DNA of 64,000 nucleotides from Prevotellaceae bacterium MN60 (GCA_900199555.1 FZQZ01000011.1:39867-103866), one strand, 5' to 3'. Numbered from the stretch's first letter, positions 25,778 through 35,249 are shown. Numbers and translations are program-made. The notes: generated from the sequence alone by a model not told the origin.

Positions 25778-28469
25778 CGGGGAATAGGCTGAGTTGTCCT
25801 GTCAGTTCATCCATTACCTGTTGCTGGCTCTTGCCTGCATCTGGGTCGAGATTCTCTGGTTCCTCGTCCTCCTCAGAAGTATCTTCGGGTGGTTCGGGGA
25901 ATCGTGTTGGCTCCAATTCTTTGATGCTTGCCGTCTGGTAGGTTGTCAGGCGCTTACCCTTTGCCTTAAAGCCTTTGACAGCAATAAACTGCTCCACGTC
26001 TATCTCTTCAGTACCACGGAAGGCATCGTTGCCACCATAGGTTACCAGGATGCGTGGGAATGGTGTGTCGGTCAGCAGTATCTGTTGTGAGTTCTCGTTC
26101 TCACCCAGATAGTTCTGCTTACGCTTGGTTGCCTCCATCGTGAAGCGCTTCACATACGGATAGCCTTGGTTGTCGGCATCAAAGAGGATGCAGCTCCACA
26201 CCTTGTCTGCCTCGTATTTCTCCAGACGGTCGATGTTGTCTTCAAAGTGGACGTTAGCATCAAAGCCCGAGAGGTAGTATTCACCATTCTTGAGGATTAC
26301 CAGTATCTGGTCGCCATCGTTAAACTCGCCCAGCAGTCGTCCGTGCTCGTCGTAGTTCAGGCGATTTACATCCGGATCGTACCATACCTTTCTGCCACCT
26401 AGCGTAGAGTGACCATGACTCTTCAGTCCGATGCGGTGTACCTGATATTTTGTCAGCAGGTTACCCTTTGCACCACGTCCCTTGATAAGAATCTCCGAGA
26501 AGTCTTTGTCGAAGAATATCTTCTTCAATTTAGGTGCTGGGTCGAGCGTTACCTTGATGACCTCTGCCTCACCATTGGGGTTAGCTGTGAAGTAACATAC
26601 GCGTGAACCCTCTGTTCCTGCCGTGAGGTCGTATTCGCGATCGCGCGTGATGGCGGGAACATTGAAGCGCTTGATATAGTAATAGCCCTTGCGACCATCA
26701 CGATATACAGCGTTATAGATGGTGCGCTGGTCGTTCTTCTTAAATACGCCGAGCCACATCACGTTCTTGCCCACGAAGAGCTTGTCGGCTACGCGAACCA
26801 CCTTAAACTTACCATCCTTATAGAAGATGATGATATCGTCAATGTCTGAGCAGTTGCATACAAACTCGTCCTTCTTCAGACTAGTACCGATAAAGCCATC
26901 CTGTCTGTTGATATAGAGTTTCTGGTTAGCCTCTACCACCTTAGTGGCCTCGATAGTGTCAAAGTTGCGAATCTCCGTGAGGCGTGGATGCTCCTTGCCA
27001 TACTTCTCCTTCAGAAACTTAAACCAGTTGGCTGTCACCTCTGTCAGGTTAGCCAAGTCACGGTCTATCTCCTCTATCTCCGCCTTGATGCGAGCCATGA
27101 GTTCGTCAGCCTTATCCTTGTTGAACTTCAGGATGCGCTGCATCTTGATTTCCAACAGGCGCAGGATATCTTCCTTGGTCACCTCGCGCACCATCTGCGG
27201 ATAGTATGGTGTCAGTCGCTCGTCAATATGCTCGCATACCGCATCAATGCTGGGAGCCTGTTCAAATTTCTTGTCCTTATAGATACGCTCCTCGATGAAG
27301 ATTTTCTCCAGTGAACAGAAGTGTAATTGCTCTAGCAGTTCACCCTTGCGAATCTCCAACTCCTGACGTATCAAGTCTTTCGTACGATCTACCGAATGGC
27401 GCAGCACATCGCTCACTGTCAGGAACTGAGGCTTGTTGTCCTCGATAACACAGCAGTTGGGCGATATGTTGATTTCGCAGTCTGAGAAAGCATACAGTGC
27501 GTCGAGCGTCTTGTCGCTCGATACGCCTGGTGCCAGCTGTACCTGTATCTCCACCTTTGCAGCGGTCAAGTCTTCCACGTGGCGAGCCTTGATTTTGCCC
27601 TTATCGATAGCTTTCAGGATAGAGTCAATCAGTGTCTCGGTAGTCTTTGAGAATGGAATCTCGCGGATAACCAGTGTCTTTGAGTCTAGCTTCTCTATCT
27701 TGGCACGCACCTTCAGTACGCCACCACGCTGACCATCGTTGTATTTCGATACGTCGATGCTACCACCTGTGGGGAAGTCGGGATAGAGGTGGAAGGGCTC
27801 ATTGTGCAGATAGCTGATAGCAGCATCGCAGATTTCTACGAAGTTATGGGGTAGAATCTTGGATGACAAACCTACGGCAATACCCTCGGCACCCTGTGCC
27901 AACAACAAGGGGTATTTTACGGGCAGTGTGATAGGTTCCTTGTTACGACCATCATACGACATCTGCCATTCCGTTGTCTTGGGATTGAAGACAGTGTCTA
28001 AGGCAAACTTCGATAGACGAGCCTCGATATAACGAGGTGCAGCAGCACGGTTACCTGTCAGGATGTTTCCCCAGTTTCCCTGTGTGTCGATGAGCAGGTC
28101 TTTCTGTCCCATCTGCACCAGCGCGTCACCGATACTGGCATCGCCGTGAGGGTGGAACTGCATCGTATGACCTACGATGTTGGCCACCTTGTTGTAGCGT
28201 CCATCGTCCATACGCTTCATCGAGTGCAGGATGCGACGCTGCACGGGTTTCAGTCCGTCTTCAATATGTGGTACGGCACGCTCCAGAATTACATAGGAAG
28301 CATAGTCCAAGAACCAGTTCTGGTACATGCCGCTCAGGTGATGCACCGCAGCAGCATCAAAACGATTTACGGGCTTGTAGTCAGAGTGCCCAGCACCTTC
28401 TGCCGTCTCTTCCTGTTGTTCTGAAGCGTCCTGCTCCAGTATCTCGCTGTCTTTTATTTCGTCATCCAT
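25764..28469 (-). CDS. parC: DNA topoisomerase IV subunit A
   Basis: The protein has 901 residues from ATG 28469; a longer in-frame start begins near the promoter and is unlikely. An acidic N-terminal tail (1-30) is followed by the breakage-reunion domain with catalytic Tyr 147 in AAAPRYIEARLS, then a coiled-coil tower, then a C-terminal beta-pinwheel-like region (about 520-830) and an acidic tail. It lacks an evident GyrA-box, favouring ParC over GyrA. With ParE (not here) it unlinks daughter chromosomes. Confidence 0.88.
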   Translation of the reverse strand: MDDEIKDSEILEQDASEQQEETAEGAGHSDYKPVNRFDAAAVHHLSGMYQNWFLDYASYVILERAVPHIEDGLKPVQRRILHSMKRMDDGRYNKVANIVGHTMQFHPHGDASIGDALVQMGQKDLLIDTQGNWGNILTGNRAAAPRYIEARLSKFALDTVFNPKTTEWQMSYDGRNKEPITLPVKYPLLLAQGAEGIAVGLSSKILPHNFVEICDAAISYLHNEPFHLYPDFPTGGSIDVSKYNDGQRGGVLKVRAKIEKLDSKTLVIREIPFSKTTETLIDSILKAIDKGKIKARHVEDLTAAKVEIQVQLAPGVSSDKTLDALYAFSDCEINISPNCCVIEDNKPQFLTVSDVLRHSVDRTKDLIRQELEIRKGELLEQLHFCSLEKIFIEERIYKDKKFEQAPSIDAVCEHIDERLTPYYPQMVREVTKEDILRLLEIKMQRILKFNKDKADELMARIKAEIEEIDRDLANLTEVTANWFKFLKEKYGKEHPRLTEIRNFDTIEATKVVEANQKLYINRQDGFIGTSLKKDEFVCNCSDIDDIIIFYKDGKFKVVRVADKLFVGKNVMWLGVFKKNDQRTIYNAVYRDGRKGYYYIKRFNVPAITRDREYDLTAGTEGSRVCYFTANPNGEAEVIKVTLDPAPKLKKIFFDKDFSEILIKGRGAKGNLLTKYQVHRIGLKSHGHSTLGGRKVWYDPDVNRLNYDEHGRLLGEFNDGDQILVILKNGEYYLSGFDANVHFEDNIDRLEKYEADKVWSCILFDADNQGYPYVKRFTMEATKRKQNYLGENENSQQILLTDTPFPRILVTYGGNDAFRGTEEIDVEQFIAVKGFKAKGKRLTTYQTASIKELEPTRFPEPPEDTSEEDEEPENLDPDAGKSQQQVMDELTGQLSLFPDGEN

Positions 28470-28495
28470 AGATAAGGGTAGATTTTTATTTTCCT

Positions 28496-28527
28496 GCAAA
28501 GATACAAATTAGCGAGCACAAAACAAA
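28496..28527 (-). promoter_or_regulatory. parC operon promoter
   Basis: Minus strand TTTG (28524-28527), 19 bp, TATCTTTGC (28496-28504), 26 bp before ATG 28469. Confidence 0.75.
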
Positions 28528-28576
28528 ACAAAAGTTGAAAATTTTGTTTTTTCGCCGACCGAAGGTGTCTTTTACA

Positions 28577-29728
28577 CTAAGAAATCCGAATTCTAATGCG
28601 ACGATAGAACAAACAGCCGATAGCGAGGAGTATCACCAGTGCGGTGACGACAAACGCCCATACGTTGGTCACTCGTGACGTGATGGCTACTTCGAAGGGG
28701 TGGGGAATCAGTCGCTCGCCAGAGAACCTGTAGCGAACTACATTGCCTTCTGCCACGCCATTGCCAGCGTCTATCACCTTGCCAGGCATCATATATTCCA
28801 GCGTGGGTTTCATCGTGACAAGTCTTTCATAATCCTTGTACTTTATTTCGAGTAGGCGTTCCCATCTGGTGCTGTCGCTAAACAGCGGGGTATAGGCGTC
28901 AGACTGATAGAAGTCCTTGAAGATGTTGCTGACCTGGTTGATGTTGCCGAACAGATTGATGTTGCGTACGGCGGGCGACATGATGACGGAATCCTTTAAG
29001 ACCCAGAACTGTTCCTCGCTGACAGGTGGATTCTTGACTTCATCATAGTTTTTCCAGACATGAGCATAAATATTGGACATGGTGCAGGCACAGAACCACT
29101 GACTGATTCTTGTTTCTATTTCGTCTAGCATCTCTTTCTGTTCTGCACCAGTAAGGCCTGCTGCCAGATTTGGCTCACCCGTAAACCAATAGGATGCGGA
29201 GTCGGCACTGACAAAACGGTCTAAGGGAACAGGGAATATCTGGTTGAGCTCCATGCTAGCTAACGTCTCCTTGTAGGTGTAATCCGTATAGAACCACTTG
29301 AAGTGCTTGTCGAGCGATGCTGTTGCCTTGAATAGGTGACGGACTGCTTGAGTGAGCGAGTCGCTCATCTCGCTAACATTCTGATAATTACGTTTGAAGT
29401 GCATCAGAATCTTATCGGGTACATTCTGGTCAGCAAATACATTCTGCAGACTGTCCCACTGCTGCTCTGTCATTGGACAAGCATGCTGAATAGAGTCGCC
29501 CATTACCGACCATGTGCGCTCCCAATCGGTGTTGTAGTACATTCCATTGATTTCAATCGGCTTCTTGATGGATGCTTGCACCTGTTCTTTGTGTGGGTGG
29601 AACGATATCTCACGACTGCAACTGCCATCTTCGTTGATGATGGTAAGCATGCGCTCGTCACGATTGATGCATGAGGTCATCAGCAGCATCATTGCTGCTA
29701 AGATGAAAAGGATTCTATTGGTTTTCAT
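28577..29728 (-). CDS. Lipoprotein with C-terminal membrane anchor, in sigma-factor operon
   Basis: The protein has 383 residues. The signal MKTNRILFILAAMMLLMTSC gives lipidated Cys 20. A charged, helical mature region follows, and one membrane segment near the C-terminus (AFVVTALVILLAIGCLFYRR) leaves a short basic tail. I recognise no family. Its start overlaps the upstream anti-sigma-like gene by 14 bp, so it belongs to the ECF sigma operon and may sense the signal or be the effector. Confidence 0.62.
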   Translation of the reverse strand: MKTNRILFILAAMMLLMTSCINRDERMLTIINEDGSCSREISFHPHKEQVQASIKKPIEINGMYYNTDWERTWSVMGDSIQHACPMTEQQWDSLQNVFADQNVPDKILMHFKRNYQNVSEMSDSLTQAVRHLFKATASLDKHFKWFYTDYTYKETLASMELNQIFPVPLDRFVSADSASYWFTGEPNLAAGLTGAEQKEMLDEIETRISQWFCACTMSNIYAHVWKNYDEVKNPPVSEEQFWVLKDSVIMSPAVRNINLFGNINQVSNIFKDFYQSDAYTPLFSDSTRWERLLEIKYKDYERLVTMKPTLEYMMPGKVIDAGNGVAEGNVVRYRFSGERLIPHPFEVAITSRVTNVWAFVVTALVILLAIGCLFYRRIRIRIS

Positions 29729-30176
29729 AAGTCATCTTTTTTATTTGTTGGTAAAAATGAGGTTGAGCCTTGCGTCGTTCCATATAGCACATCAGTATTT
29801 CCCGGGGTGTACCTTCTGTGCAGTAGGTGGTTGACGGTGTCGGCCTATCTTGATTGTATGCTGTTTCTGTCTTTATTTCAGGCGTCTGTTGTAGCCAGAA
29901 GAACAAGCCTACCAGATAGATGGCAGCTATAGAGGTGATGGTGCGGAGTACAACCAGTACGGCAGATGGCTTCTGCTGCTCCTGATTACGCTGCTCCATG
30001 ATGGAGTCATATTCCGCTTCGCCCATGCTCAGTTCGCCCAGCATCAAGCGGATGACCTGCCACTCTTCGGGCAGGTTGTCGCCCTGTAGTTCGCGAGCCA
30101 GTTGGCGCTCCTCTTCTGGCGAGGTCTCTCCCTCCAGATATTTGTTGATGAGTTGTTGTATCTCTTTGTTCGTCAT
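29715..30176 (-). CDS. Probable anti-sigma factor or small membrane protein
   Basis: The protein has 153 residues. The N-terminal 75 residues are acidic and helical (INKYLEGETSPEEERQLARE), a pattern common in anti-sigma N-terminal domains. A single membrane segment lies at about 77-94 (VVLRTITSIAAIYLVGLFFW), followed by about 55 periplasmic residues. Topology, size and the 4-bp overlap with the sigma gene support an anti-sigma role, but I see no zinc-finger HxxxCxxC motif. Confidence 0.6.
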   Translation of the reverse strand: MTNKEIQQLINKYLEGETSPEEERQLARELQGDNLPEEWQVIRLMLGELSMGEAEYDSIMEQRNQEQQKPSAVLVVLRTITSIAAIYLVGLFFWLQQTPEIKTETAYNQDRPTPSTTYCTEGTPREILMCYMERRKAQPHFYQQIKKMTYENQ

Positions 30177-30691
30177 AGCTTCATTCTCCTTGTTAGTTCT
30201 GTCAGTACTTTCTTTCTTGCTGTCGATAACATCACCGCTACTGAGGTCTTCGGAATACCCGTCTGTTCAGCGATGTCTTCTGTTGAGAGCCCTTCCGTTT
30301 GTCGCATTTCGAAGAGTTGTCGTTCTCGTGGTTTCAAGAGTGCTACCACCTCGTCCATCATCCGTTGGGTATCGGCAGCTTCCAGATGTTCTTGCGCAGA
30401 ACCAGAGGAGTCTGCCTGATACATCGCCTTCGGGCTGATGTCTTCCAGACTTTGCTGCTTGGCATGCTGTCGCTTCCGGTAGAGGCTGATACAGCAGTTT
30501 TTGGCCACCTTGATGGCAAGGCCCGTCACGCTGCGTCCGCTGTCTATCCGTTCGCAGTAGCGCCATAGCTGCACCATCGCATCCTGTGCTACATCCTCCG
30601 CATCATCCTGTGATCCGAAGAAGTCTAGTGCTACTTTCAGCATCTGCGACCTTAGCTCTTGGGCAATATGTTCAAATTCTGACTGTGTCAT
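30173..30691 (-). CDS. ECF-type RNA polymerase sigma factor
   Basis: The protein has 172 residues. Region 2 (about 8-80) contains FFGSQDDAEDVAQDAMVQLW, the usual core-binding and -10 recognition helices. Region 4 (about 115-168) contains the helix-turn-helix STEDIAEQTGIPKTSVAVML. It lacks regions 1 and 3, as in the extracytoplasmic-function group. It leads an operon with an anti-sigma-like protein and a lipoprotein, so it probably responds to an envelope signal. Confidence 0.9.
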   Translation of the reverse strand: MTQSEFEHIAQELRSQMLKVALDFFGSQDDAEDVAQDAMVQLWRYCERIDSGRSVTGLAIKVAKNCCISLYRKRQHAKQQSLEDISPKAMYQADSSGSAQEHLEAADTQRMMDEVVALLKPRERQLFEMRQTEGLSTEDIAEQTGIPKTSVAVMLSTARKKVLTELTRRMKL

Positions 30692-31004
30692 TCATCTATA
30701 TTACGCAACAAACTATGAATTGTTAAGTCAGAAGACCAAATTTTTTCTTCATTTTTTTTGTTTTATGGTTCTGTTTTGCAAAGATACACTCTTTTCTTGT
30801 ATCTACAAAACAGTTGTATAAATTTATTTTTTTCGCTCAAACTATCCGTAAGTAATACTAATTCGGGAGCCGAATAGGGGTAGTTATATTAAATAATGTG
30901 TAGAAATGGTGGTTTATTCGTTGAAAATGACTACCTTTGCAGGCAATATACGTGAAAACGTAAAAAGGTAAGAAGGTAAAAAAGTAAAAAAATAGAATAA
31001 AGAA
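30692..31004. promoter_or_regulatory. Divergent promoter region of sigma operon and glyS
   Basis: For the sigma operon (minus): TATCTTTGC at 30778-30786 with TTTG at 30805-30808 (18 bp). For glyS (plus): TACCTTTGC at 30932-30940 with no good -33 box. The glyS leader (30955-30992) is a purine-rich run of AAGGTAA-type units. Nothing else stands out in these 313 bp. Confidence 0.6.
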
Positions 31005-32546
31005 ATGGCGCAAGAAGACGTATTTAAGAAAATCGTGAGTCACTGTAAGGAGTATGGTTTTGTGTTCCCCTCAAGTGAGATTTACGATGGATTAGGTGCC
31101 GTTTACGACTACGGTCAGAACGGTGTAGAGTTGAAGAATAACATTAAGCAGTATTGGTGGAAGGCTATGACGATGCTTCACGAGAATATCGTAGGTATCG
31201 ACTCAGCTATCTTTATGCACCCCACTATATGGAAGGCCTCTGGTCACGTAGATGCTTTCAATGACCCCTTGATTGACAACCGCGACTCTAAGAAGCGTTA
31301 TCGTGCTGACGTACTGATTGAAGACCAGATTGCGAAGTACGACGACAAGATTCAAAAGGAGGTAGAGAAGGCTCGCAAACGCTTTGGTGATAGCTTCGAT
31401 GAGGCTAAGTATATGGAGACCAGCGAGCGCGTAAAGGAGACCAAGGAGAAGCGCGACAATCTGCATGCTCGCTATGCTGAGGCTATGCAGGGCCCAGACC
31501 TCGAGGCTCTGAAGCAGATTATCCTCGACGAGGAAATCGTAGATCCTATCAGTGGTACTAAGAACTGGACCGACGTTCGTCAGTTCAACCTGATGTTTGC
31601 TACCGAGATGGGTGCTAGCGCTGATGCTTCAATGAAGGTTTATCTGCGTCCTGAGACTGCTCAGGGTATCTTCGTTAACTACCTGAACGTACAGAAGACT
31701 GGTCGTATGAAGATTCCTTTCGGTATCGCACAGATTGGTAAGGCTTTCCGTAACGAGATTGTAGCTCGGCAGTTCATCTTCCGTATGCGTGAGTTCGAAC
31801 AGATGGAGATGCAGTTCTTCGTACAGCCAGGCACTGAGCTGGAGTGGTTCCCCAAGTGGAAGGAGACTCGTATGAAGTGGCACCAGGCTCTGGGCTTCGG
31901 TGCAGAGAACTATCGCTTCCACGACCACGACAAGCTGGCTCACTATGCTAATGCTGCTACCGATATCGAGTTTAAGATGCCATTCGGCTTCAAGGAGGTT
32001 GAGGGTATCCACTCTCGTACCAACTTCGACCTTTCTCAGCACGAGAAGTTCTCTGGCAAGAGCATCAAGTACTTCGATCCTCAGACCAATGAGAGCTATA
32101 CTCCGTATGTTATCGAGACCTCTATCGGTGTTGACCGTATGTTCCTCTCTATCATGTGTCACGCTTATGAGGAGGAGAAGCTGGAGAACGGCGAGACTCG
32201 CGTAGTCCTGAAGTTGCCTGCAGCACTGGCTCCTGTAAAGTGTGCCGTGATGCCTCTGGTGAAGAAGGATGGTCTGCCCGAGAAGGCTCGTGAGATTATC
32301 GACCAGCTGAAGTTCCACTTCAATTGCCAGTACGATGAGAAGGATTCTATCGGTAAGCGCTATCGTCGTCAGGACGCTATTGGTACTCCATACTGCGTCA
32401 CCGTTGACCACGACACACTGAACGATGGTTGCGTAACTCTCCGTTTCCGCGACACCATGGAGCAGGAGCGTGTGAAGATTAGCGACCTGAATTCTATCAT
32501 CGAAGATAAGGTGAGCATCGCAAGTCTATTGAAGAAATTACAATAA
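31005..32546 (+). CDS. glyS: Glycyl-tRNA synthetase, homodimeric class II type
   Basis: The protein has 513 residues. The start AQEDVFKKIVSHCKEYGFVF and GAVYDYGQNGVELKNNI mark the eukaryote/Gram-positive alpha2 type, not the bacterial alpha2beta2 type. Class II motifs are visible: FRNEIVARQFIFRMREFEQM (motif 2) and the conserved ETSIGVDRMFLSIM (motif 3), then the anticodon-binding domain from about 410. It charges tRNA-Gly. The next gene starts 7 bp later. Confidence 0.95.
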   Translation: MAQEDVFKKIVSHCKEYGFVFPSSEIYDGLGAVYDYGQNGVELKNNIKQYWWKAMTMLHENIVGIDSAIFMHPTIWKASGHVDAFNDPLIDNRDSKKRYRADVLIEDQIAKYDDKIQKEVEKARKRFGDSFDEAKYMETSERVKETKEKRDNLHARYAEAMQGPDLEALKQIILDEEIVDPISGTKNWTDVRQFNLMFATEMGASADASMKVYLRPETAQGIFVNYLNVQKTGRMKIPFGIAQIGKAFRNEIVARQFIFRMREFEQMEMQFFVQPGTELEWFPKWKETRMKWHQALGFGAENYRFHDHDKLAHYANAATDIEFKMPFGFKEVEGIHSRTNFDLSQHEKFSGKSIKYFDPQTNESYTPYVIETSIGVDRMFLSIMCHAYEEEKLENGETRVVLKLPAALAPVKCAVMPLVKKDGLPEKAREIIDQLKFHFNCQYDEKDSIGKRYRRQDAIGTPYCVTVDHDTLNDGCVTLRFRDTMEQERVKISDLNSIIEDKVSIASLLKKLQ

Positions 32547-32553
32547 AAGACTT

Positions 32554-33162
32554 ATGAAATTCAGAAGTTTTATCTGGTGCGCATTGGCTGCATTGAGCTT
32601 GGTGGCTTGTAAGGAAGAAGACGATACCATCAATGAGTTCGCCAACTGGCAGGCAGTCAACGACGAATACTATAGTAAACTGGTAGCTGAGACGCAGGAG
32701 AAGATTAATGCAGGTGATACCTCATGGGAACTGATTAAGGCCTACACAAAGCCCTCAGGTGGAGAGTACTCTCCTGGTTATAGCGACTATGTGGTGGTAG
32801 AAAAGTTAGAGCAGGGTAGTGGTACAACCTCTCCCTTGCTCTCCGACTCTGCCGAGGTGCACTATGTGGGCACGTTGATACCTTCGCTCAACTATCCTCA
32901 GGGCTATGAATTTGACCGTACCTACACGGGTGTCTTCGACCCTGTAGTATCTTCACCTGCTAAGTTCTCTCTGAGAGGTGTAGTGGTTGGATTCTCTACG
33001 GCAGTGCAGAAAATGCATCGTGGCGACCGTTGGCGTGTTTACATTCCATACCAGTTAGGATATAAATCCAATGCTACGGGTTCTGTTCCTGCTTACAGTA
33101 CGTTGATATTCGACTTGCGTCTGGAAGACTTCTGGAAAAAGGAGCAAGGCGACAGAGAATAA
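32554..33162 (+). CDS. FKBP-type peptidyl-prolyl isomerase lipoprotein
   Basis: The protein has 202 residues with lipidated Cys at about 19 (LSLVACKEEDD). The FKBP fold covers about 95-195: SAEVHYVGTLI, FDRTYTG, a VVVGFSTAVQKMHRGDRWRVYIP core and GSVPAYSTLIFDLRL. The active-site aromatic pattern is mostly kept (Y, F, W). It probably assists folding of exported proteins. It lies 7 bp after glyS, probably by operon chance, and ends at a strong terminator. Confidence 0.88.
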   Translation: MKFRSFIWCALAALSLVACKEEDDTINEFANWQAVNDEYYSKLVAETQEKINAGDTSWELIKAYTKPSGGEYSPGYSDYVVVEKLEQGSGTTSPLLSDSAEVHYVGTLIPSLNYPQGYEFDRTYTGVFDPVVSSPAKFSLRGVVVGFSTAVQKMHRGDRWRVYIPYQLGYKSNATGSVPAYSTLIFDLRLEDFWKKEQGDRE

Positions 33163-33163
33163 A

Positions 33164-33207
33164 AAATAAATAAGGCAACGAGATTTTTCTTGTTGCCTTA
33201 TTTATTT
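33164..33207. terminator. Bidirectional intrinsic terminator
   Basis: AAATAAATAAGGCAAC (33164-33179) is perfectly inverted at 33192-33207 with a 12-base loop. The A/T-rich outer stem gives a U-run on either strand, serving the convergent FKBP and ccsA genes. Confidence 0.88.
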
Positions 33208-33223
33208 CTCCTTATTTCACACT

Positions 33224-34003
33224 TCACGAACTATAAGTATGTACGCTTGCACCTTGTGCTGCAGGCAGGTAGTTGATGCCCCACCAGCACATCTGTAGCA
33301 ATACGAAGGAGATAATCAGCATCCACAATACCGGCTTCGTTTTCTGAGGAAGATGGAGTCGGTAATGTATATATAATAGGTACGACATCCAGGTGATGGC
33401 AGCCCAGGTCTCTTTAGGGTCCCATGCCCAGTAGTGTCCCCATGCCTCTTTAGCCCAAAGCGCGCCAAAGAGCATGCCGATGGTCATAAACGCCAGTCCC
33501 ACCGATACTAGATTGTCGATACCCGACTCCGTCAGACTCTTCTTCGTGGGCTTGATAAGCATGATGATAGCCATCAGCGTAGCCACGCCTAATACGGCGT
33601 AGGCAAACATATATACGATGACGTGAGGGGCAAACCAAGGGCTCTGCAAGGCAGGCATCAGCATCTTGGAGTGTATCTCTGGCTTGAAGAGATTGACGCA
33701 GATAAATACCAGCGCCAGCATTGTAGAGTAGGAGAGTATCCAGCGATACTTCCAGCGACTATACACGATGAGGCCCGTAAGGGGTAGGAAGAACGAGTAC
33801 CAGAGGCGCGTCTCGCCCATGGTGCGCAAGGGCGGATGACCTATCGATACCCACATAGATACGATATAGGTGAAGAATATCAGCAGGCCCATCACCGTGG
33901 TGGCGTAGGCCACTGTAGCCTTTTCTTTCCATGCAGCCCATGCCCCCACTATCCACAGGAGCACCGACGCTATGGCAAAATATACGAAGTATTCCCAGCT
34001 CAT
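33224..34003 (-). CDS. ccsA: Cytochrome c biogenesis protein CcsA-type (heme handling)
   Basis: The protein has 259 residues with about eight membrane segments. The tryptophan-rich WWD-like motif is AKEAWGHYWAWDPKETWAAI (about 186-205), with His residues in neighbouring segments. With ResB it delivers heme to apocytochromes c on the outer side of the inner membrane (system II). The start lies 4 bp after the resB stop. The visible pair has no neighbouring cytochrome gene in this window. Confidence 0.88.
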   Translation of the reverse strand: MSWEYFVYFAIASVLLWIVGAWAAWKEKATVAYATTVMGLLIFFTYIVSMWVSIGHPPLRTMGETRLWYSFFLPLTGLIVYSRWKYRWILSYSTMLALVFICVNLFKPEIHSKMLMPALQSPWFAPHVIVYMFAYAVLGVATLMAIIMLIKPTKKSLTESGIDNLVSVGLAFMTIGMLFGALWAKEAWGHYWAWDPKETWAAITWMSYLLYIHYRLHLPQKTKPVLWMLIISFVLLQMCWWGINYLPAAQGASVHTYSS

Positions 34004-34007
34004 GTCT

Positions 34008-34898
34008 TTATGACTTCTTTACTTGTCCAAATAATAACATACTTACCGCACCCGCCAGCATCATGTAGATACCTGCATACACCAGTGGCAGCCAAGGGTC
34101 GCTAACCAGTTCCAGTGTGGATGTCTGGCTCTGCTTGCCCATCTGTGTGTCGTAGCTATATTGGTAGATTTTCCATCCGTCCACCTTGGCGGGCTTGTTC
34201 ACGTCGATGGTGGTCTGGATGCGCTCGTCGTCGGAGGTTACTATCTCCACCTCTGAGGCGTAGCGCTTGGGCGAACCGTCTTCGTAGGTCTCCAAGATAA
34301 ATCGCTTCAGCTCGATGCTCATGGGCAGCTCCTTGATGATGCCTTCCTGTGTGATGCCGCGCCATTCCGACATTCCGATGCCCACCACCATCTTCAGCTG
34401 TTGCATGTCGGCATTGCCCAGTGTGGCTGTGGTGAGCGCGATGAAGAGTCCCAGGTGGTTCAGGTAGAACGGGATATCCTTGAGCCCACGACGATGTTGC
34501 AGCCTGTTGAGCACGATAAGTCCCAGCACGGTGGTCATATACATATAGGTCAGCACAAAGGGCCAGAATGTGAGCATGCTGTTCAGCCACGTACTACCTT
34601 CCGTCTGCTTGGTCAGTCCCATCACTAAGGTCAGCGTTACAGCATAAGCCAGTGCTGGTATCGCTGCCTGATAGGTGCCGAGATAATGGAATAGATAAAC
34701 CTTCTTTTTCAATAGGAATATCACAACGATAATCATCAGGAATGCTGCAAAGGCTATTCCGTTGTTGGGCCATGCAAACGCGCTCCACACTACGGGTCCC
34801 ATGCTTAGCTGTAGCAGCAAGCCTATGATGACGATGATTCCCCCAATAATTGCTCCTTCGTTTATTCCCCAAGGCTTTTTCCACATGTTCTGTTTCAT
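34008..34898 (-). CDS. resB: Cytochrome c biogenesis protein ResB/Ccs1-type
   Basis: The protein has 296 residues with about four N-terminal membrane segments (to about 150), a periplasmic domain (IGMSEWRGITQEGI, VEIVTSDDERIQTTIDVNKP) and a last membrane segment at 270-290. It is shorter than many ResB proteins. It forms the system II cytochrome c synthase with CcsA. It has its own good promoter. Confidence 0.82.
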   Translation of the reverse strand: MKQNMWKKPWGINEGAIIGGIIVIIGLLLQLSMGPVVWSAFAWPNNGIAFAAFLMIIVVIFLLKKKVYLFHYLGTYQAAIPALAYAVTLTLVMGLTKQTEGSTWLNSMLTFWPFVLTYMYMTTVLGLIVLNRLQHRRGLKDIPFYLNHLGLFIALTTATLGNADMQQLKMVVGIGMSEWRGITQEGIIKELPMSIELKRFILETYEDGSPKRYASEVEIVTSDDERIQTTIDVNKPAKVDGWKIYQYSYDTQMGKQSQTSTLELVSDPWLPLVYAGIYMMLAGAVSMLLFGQVKKS

Positions 34899-34923
34899 CT
34901 TCCGTGCTCTTTAAGATTACCTT

Positions 34924-34956
34924 ACAAAGGTACGAAAAAGTTTTGATATTACCAAA
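34924..34956 (-). promoter_or_regulatory. resB-ccsA promoter
   Basis: Minus strand TTTG (34953-34956), 20 bp, TACCTTTGT (34924-34932), 26 bp before the resB ATG. Confidence 0.75.
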
Positions 34957-35019
34957 TATTTTTCTGCTATTTGCTCGTTTATTTGCTCTGTATCCTCACT
35001 TTTTTCTTGTTGGTTTGCA

Positions 35020-35118
35020 GGGCAGGCTGATACGCGACCGAGACAGGCTGATATACGCTCTGTATGAGCCTGATACGCACTCCATACTAGTCTGATGCGC
35101 GCGCCGTTCAGCCTGTCT
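35020..35118. repeat. Phased array of five TATCAG-N-CTGATA palindromes (second locus)
   Basis: Degenerate copies of the odd palindrome seen at 6055-6155 are centred at 35026, 35047, 35069, 35091 and 35112. Spacing is 21, 22, 22 and 21 bp. Copies keep CAGNCTG best; spacers differ from each other and from the first locus. Confidence 0.78.
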
Positions 35119-35138
35119 TTCTATCTTTATTGGTATAA

Positions 35139-35170
35139 GTAATCAACGGAGCCCTTTTCCGTAATCAACG
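35139..35170 (+). repeat. Two GTAATCAACG units, 22-bp period
   Basis: GTAATCAACG starts at 35139 and 35161. The second is preceded by CCCTTTTCC, as in the units at 5977-6043. Just downstream (35181-35203) ACGTTGA repeats three times in tandem. Confidence 0.7.
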
Positions 35171-35249
35171 AGGCAGAGATATTACGTTGAACGTTGAACG
35201 TTTGAGGATGGTGGGGTGAGGAGCGAGACAACGCAAGGGTCGGTTGTGG

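Noticed and set aside
30840..30900. CCGTAAGTAATAC near glyS as another CCGTAAT unit
   Set aside because: A single loose match without 22-bp partners.
31629..32411. 260-codon open frame antisense to glyS
   Set aside because: Shadow of a highly biased codon set; glyS is certain and the antisense product has no recognisable feature.
33070..33110. GSVPAYST in the FKBP lipoprotein looks like the lpdA insert GSVPAAST
   Set aside because: This is the conserved FKBP motif G-S-I/V-P-A-Y-S-T; the DNA match is partial and the position is canonical, so it is coincidence.
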